From Escallonia rubra (taxonomy: Eukaryota > Streptophyta > Magnoliopsida > Escalloniales > Escalloniaceae), in assembly GCA_033065855.1 (NCBI GenBank), contig JAVXUO010000323.1, positions 186,001-250,000 on the forward strand: a stretch of DNA of 64,000 nucleotides, given 5' to 3'. Position 1 is the stretch's first letter; each line of letters opens with the position of its first letter. Both the position numbers and the translations under genes were made by a program. Positions 59,575-64,000 of this stretch are shown piece by piece. The notes beneath the pieces were generated by a model, which was given only the letters and a program-made list of their open reading frames with translations, was not told the DNA's origin and did no database searches.

Positions 59575-59999
59575 TGATATGGGTAAAAAGTACTACCCAT
59601 AAGATGATGACACCTGTCATCATCTGATTACATCAGATCGTTAATGAATAAAAGGGAAGTTGAAGCCTTTCATCTTCCCCACTATTTGCACCATCCATTA
59701 TGGCGGTAACCCCCAATTCAAGCGGAATAAGTATTCATTAATCCAGGTGACCTTCCATTAATCTGGTAACTCCCCAATTATGAGGGATATTAACCAACCT
59801 AATGGAAGACCCTATAAAAGGGAAATGCGGGAAAGAAGTGAGGTAAGTAACTATAATCAGAGTTCATACTCATCAATCTTGGGTTATTTCTAACTTAAGC
59901 ATCGGAGATTTCCCGCCGGAATCCTTTCCGGCAAGTCACCGGTGTTGTTTTTGCTGTGCAGGCCTATTCACAAACGCGTTCCGGATTCTATCCACAACA
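59575..59999 (+). repeat. 3' LTR of the gypsy element
   Basis: 425 bp, same start, end, hairpins and TATA box (59813-59820) as the 5' LTR, offset by exactly 9327 bp throughout. No mismatch was noticed by eye. Confidence 0.95.
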
Positions 60000-60246
60000 T
60001 TTGATTATGGTGGTGGTGCTTTTGGGAGTTTTGGGAATATGTTGGAGAAAAATGGTTGGTGAAAAAATTAAGTAAAAAAAGGGGTAAAGAAAAAAAGAAA
60101 ATTGTCTAATCAAACACCCATTTGTTTTTGTAAAAAACAAAAACTAAATTGGTTATGGTTTTTATGTTTTTAGAAATTGAAAATCAAACTGTAAATGATT
60201 TCAAACAGATCCTTAGTGATTGCGAATACTGGGGCAAATGGCTTAT

Positions 60247-60302
60247 AACCTACGACATCGGGTTTTGGAGACCCACGTTCTACCGAACTGAACTAAGAGC
60301 GC
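60247..60302 (-). pseudogene. trnW-CCA: Truncated plastid trnW-CCA
   Basis: 56 of about 74 bases from the 5' end GCGCTCTTAGTTCAG through the anticodon loop CTCCAAAA (CCA anticodon), cut in the T arm after GTAGGTT. The part present matches the plastid gene as I remember it. Without the 3' half it cannot make a tRNA. Confidence 0.85.
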
Positions 60303-60478
60303 TTTCTTATCCGAAAAGATAAGACAGGACTGTAACGAAAAGGATTCTTTTTGTAACCCCAATACATCTTGTATGCATATCACAGATAGTATCATAAAAA
60401 TAAAAAGATTATATATGTTCAAATTGAATGGATCTCACAAATCCCTGATTACTGCTCAAAGGAGAAGTAATAGCTAGG

Positions 60479-60552
60479 TAGGGATGACAGGATTTGGACC
60501 TTTGACACTTTGTACTCAAAACAAACGCGCTACCAAGTTACGTAACATTCCT
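60479..60552 (-). pseudogene. trnP-UGG: Full-length but mutated plastid trnP-UGG
   Basis: 74 bases, 5' end AGGAATGTTACGTAAC, 3' end CCTGTCATCCCTA. Compared with the plastid gene the D arm carries several G-to-A and C-to-T type changes, and the anticodon loop reads TTTTGAGTAC instead of TTTTGGGTAC, turning UGG into UGA. Almost certainly non-functional in the nucleus. Confidence 0.82.
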
Positions 60553-61725
60553 TGAGTTGGTCTAAAATGTCATTGTAGAGAATTTATGTCTTGTCCACAC
60601 CGTTATTTAGATACGCGAGGCTTATTGGTTAGCTAGCCATGCCGGGGTAGAATGGTGTGACTCGCTTCAAGGACCTTACCATTGTTTATGATAGTCTTAA
60701 GAGAAACCAGCAGAAAATGTTTCTTTTGCTTTGTAATTACCCTCATTTTGGTATAGGCATGCACCAGGAAAGATACAGATGCAAAATGTTGTTCCTAAAT
60801 CACAAACTTCTAGATCTTTCAAGGTTTCGAGAGACCGACTATTTTCACGCTCTTTTTCCTAAACATCGAATGCATTTCCAACGTCTCTCTCCTTGTCTCT
60901 GTAAAACATACAATCATCAAAATCAACATAGAGCTTCGCCATCGAACCCAATGTTGCTAAACCAACAATCGTTCCCTTCAAGTTCATTCTACTCTTTCTC
61001 ACCTCGATACAAACGTCAAACTGCCATACCCACCCAACTTTATTAAAATTTTTATATATTTTTTATTTTTTGGTGAAGAATCTTCATAGTTGGGCATGGA
61101 GATGATCTGAAATCTTGAACCACCGTTACCTAGGCATCCATCCTATAGCGATCAACCTTTACCAGATTCGAATCAGCATCCATGCCTGCGCCCTTATCTC
61201 ACCATTGTATCAACAAGAACCCTAAACGTACATGTCATCCAAATCATCTTTGGTTGGAGGCTCAAGCATTGAGTATTTAAAGATATATGTGTGGTTTTCT
61301 TTTGGTGTAGTAGGAAGAAGCTGGCATTGGGAAGGGATTAGGGGAGTGAAGAAGGTTTGGATATGAAGGAATGTGGGGGCAAACTTCAAAACGAAGGGAT
61401 AATTAGTTCAATGGGTGCAGAAATAACAGCGCCAATATGAAAACAAGTAGTATGTGAACAGCGCAATTGTTCTTGTACTACAAAAAGCAAGTCTTTCCAG
61501 CACATAAAAAGGAGAACGACATAAGTTCATAATATATATCATATCTGCAGAACGATTCTTGTACTACATTACCCTGAGATCCCTGCTAACCCGTGAAATA
61601 GCACATGATAAGAGCTACAACCACCAAAAAGAGCTGCAGCAACCCAACCACAATTATTACAGTTGTTACATGAAACTTTTAGTTATAACTATAAACGCGT
61701 GCAAGCAGTGAATTAGGCTGCCTTG
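60553..61725. other. Intergenic DNA between the NUPT and the beta-amylase gene
   Basis: No supported gene. A 129-codon plus-strand frame at 60657-61046 has no recognised motif and an unusual His/Phe/Ser-rich composition. The last ~250 bp before 61726 should include the 3' UTR of the beta-amylase. Confidence 0.4.
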
Positions 61726-63182
<1,457 letters not shown>

Positions 63183-64000
63183 CTGTAAGAAAGGAAAGGA
63201 AAACTATGATTATAAACTTGTCAACATCCCGAGCACATGTATATAATGCGAAGACATCAGGCCCCCTTAAGGTTTATGTTAGACGAACATAATGCGGTAA
63301 CTTCACAAAACTAATAAAAGATAGATGTCTGTTTAGCATGTCTATCTTTGATAGGCTATGAGAGATATGTAGGAAAGACCATCGAAACCAGTTGAGAAGG
63401 CAAGAACTAAACCATTACAAATGTTAGCATATTTATATTTCAATTGGATAACTTCTTGCACAAATAAATGTCTCCAACTGTCAACAAACAGCTAAAGCCA
63501 CTTCCAGCCACTGCTTGTATAATTCATCCAAAAAATCATAGAGGGGCATATGAAGGGTATTATATAGCACACACTCGGCTAATATTGCCACAACGTAAAT
63601 GTACATAATCCTCAGAGTTACGCTCCTAAGCAGAATGACATCTATATATCCGACCTCTGGCAATTAACATGGTTGGTCTCTGATTGAAAAGCTGGTTGCC
63701 AACTTTTTCCTCGGCCACTCTCGGATTGTAGTTTTAAGCCGAGAAGTAACTAATTAGGCCGTGAGGCCTTGATGTTGTGGTCATAAGATGGTCCACAAGA
63801 CGGTCGAGGCTGGCAAACCATATTCTCGCCTTTCACATTTTGGTCTCACAGGGTTATGAGGATGACAAAGCTGGTGCCTATGGTCATTTTGCTTTCTTGC
63901 CATCTTAATCCAGTTCAAACTATTTACTTTTCTGCTCTACTTCACATACTGGAGGTTAAAGGAGCTAAAGATTTGGAGGATCTGGTGATTATTTGCCCTA
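63183..64000. other. Beta-amylase upstream intron and unassigned sequence
   Basis: The next upstream beta-amylase exon (expected to encode the conserved HQCGGNVGD region) was looked for on the minus strand and not found, so at least 818 bp of intron lies here. The part from about 63660 looks like transposon debris, but I cannot classify it. Confidence 0.4.

Larger units (their letters stand above)
50248..59999 (+). mobile_element. Recent Ty3/gypsy element of the Tat type, 9.75 kb
   Basis: Order: 5' LTR, PBS-like TTGGCGCC, gag, pol (RT, RNase H, a second RNase H, integrase), antisense gene, 33-bp and 40-bp tandem arrays, polypurine tract, 3' LTR. The order RT-RNase H-integrase makes it gypsy; the dual RNase H and the extra antisense ORF point to Tat. 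The LTRs look identical over 425 bp, so insertion is recent. If the LTR ends at CCACAA rather than CCACAACA, a 5-bp duplication CATTT flanks it. It interrupts a Tourist-like MITE. Confidence 0.93.
49506..60212. mobile_element. Tourist-like (PIF/Harbinger) MITE split by the gypsy element
   Basis: The left end is GGCAGTGTTTGACAACGC at 49506. The right end at 60212, read in reverse, is GGATCTGTTTGAAATC. TTA flanks both sides (49503-49505 and 60213-60215), the target duplication typical of PIF/Harbinger. Without the gypsy insertion the element would be about 950 bp. Its interior is CACC/GGTG-rich. The ends resemble those of the MITE at 22549-22836. Confidence 0.6.
60247..60552 (-). other. Plastid-DNA insertion (NUPT) with trnW and trnP
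   Basis: The segment holds plastid trnP-UGG and trnW-CCA in the plastid order with the typical ~175-bp spacer (phrase AACGAAAAGGATTC, then CCCCAATACATCTTG). It ends abruptly within the T arm of trnW on the left. The right edge is near the 5' end of trnP; beyond it I see no plastid sequence. Nuclear transposons on both sides argue against an assembly from the organelle. Confidence 0.88.

Noticed and set aside
60657..61046. 129-codon plus-strand ORF next to the NUPT
   Set aside because: No recognised motif, no splice or promoter support, odd composition; probably chance.

Overview
The window is nuclear DNA of a flowering plant, most likely a eudicot. The evidence is intron-rich genes with GT-AG introns, plant-type transposons of nearly every class, an Au-like SINE, a plastid-DNA insertion and orthologues of plant genes. 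I cannot name the species.

There are three host genes, all on the minus strand. (1) 15020-1749 is an 18-exon gene whose exons join in frame to 865 codons. It encodes a plastid-targeted C2-domain class 3 lipase with motifs FRGTEQ, GHSLGG and HRDIIP. (2) 36988-36101 is a two-exon, 88-aa LEA/KIN-like stress protein with a TATA box. (3) 63182-61726 is the 3' part (three exons) of a chloroplast BAM1-type beta-amylase; its 5' part lies beyond the right edge. Introns of gene 1 carry an Au-like SINE (13.5 kb) and an antisense pseudogene of a SWIM-type protein (9.1-10.0 kb).

The rest is layered transposons. 15.5-26.7 kb is a chain of head-to-tail Helitrons whose CTAG 3' ends abut the next TC...AAAAG 5' end. 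It hosts a 581-bp Mutator MITE (9-bp TSD), a hairpin MITE and a 963-bp hAT (8-bp TSD). 26.8-34.65 kb is a degenerate minus-strand Ty1/copia element split by a 3.2-kb ZMYM1-like hAT with 8-bp TSD GACCAATC. 38.3-43.9 kb is a decayed L1-type LINE with poly(A) and an imperfect 16-bp TSD. 44.7-49 kb holds GGT-rich low-complexity DNA, a long inverted-repeat element and a GGTTCGG-rich MITE.

The most striking object is a very young 9.75-kb Ty3/gypsy element of the Tat type (50248-59999), inserted in a Tourist-like MITE (49506-60212). Its two 425-bp LTRs look identical. It has an open gag and an 1160-codon pol with dual RNase H and integrase, but the protease core is missing at the gag/pol junction. 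Between pol and the 3' LTR lies a spliced antisense gene with its own TATA box, then a 7 x 33-bp array and a roughly 24 x 40-bp hairpin minisatellite. Just right of it is a plastid-derived segment (60247-60552) with truncated trnW-CCA and full-length but mutated trnP-UGG.
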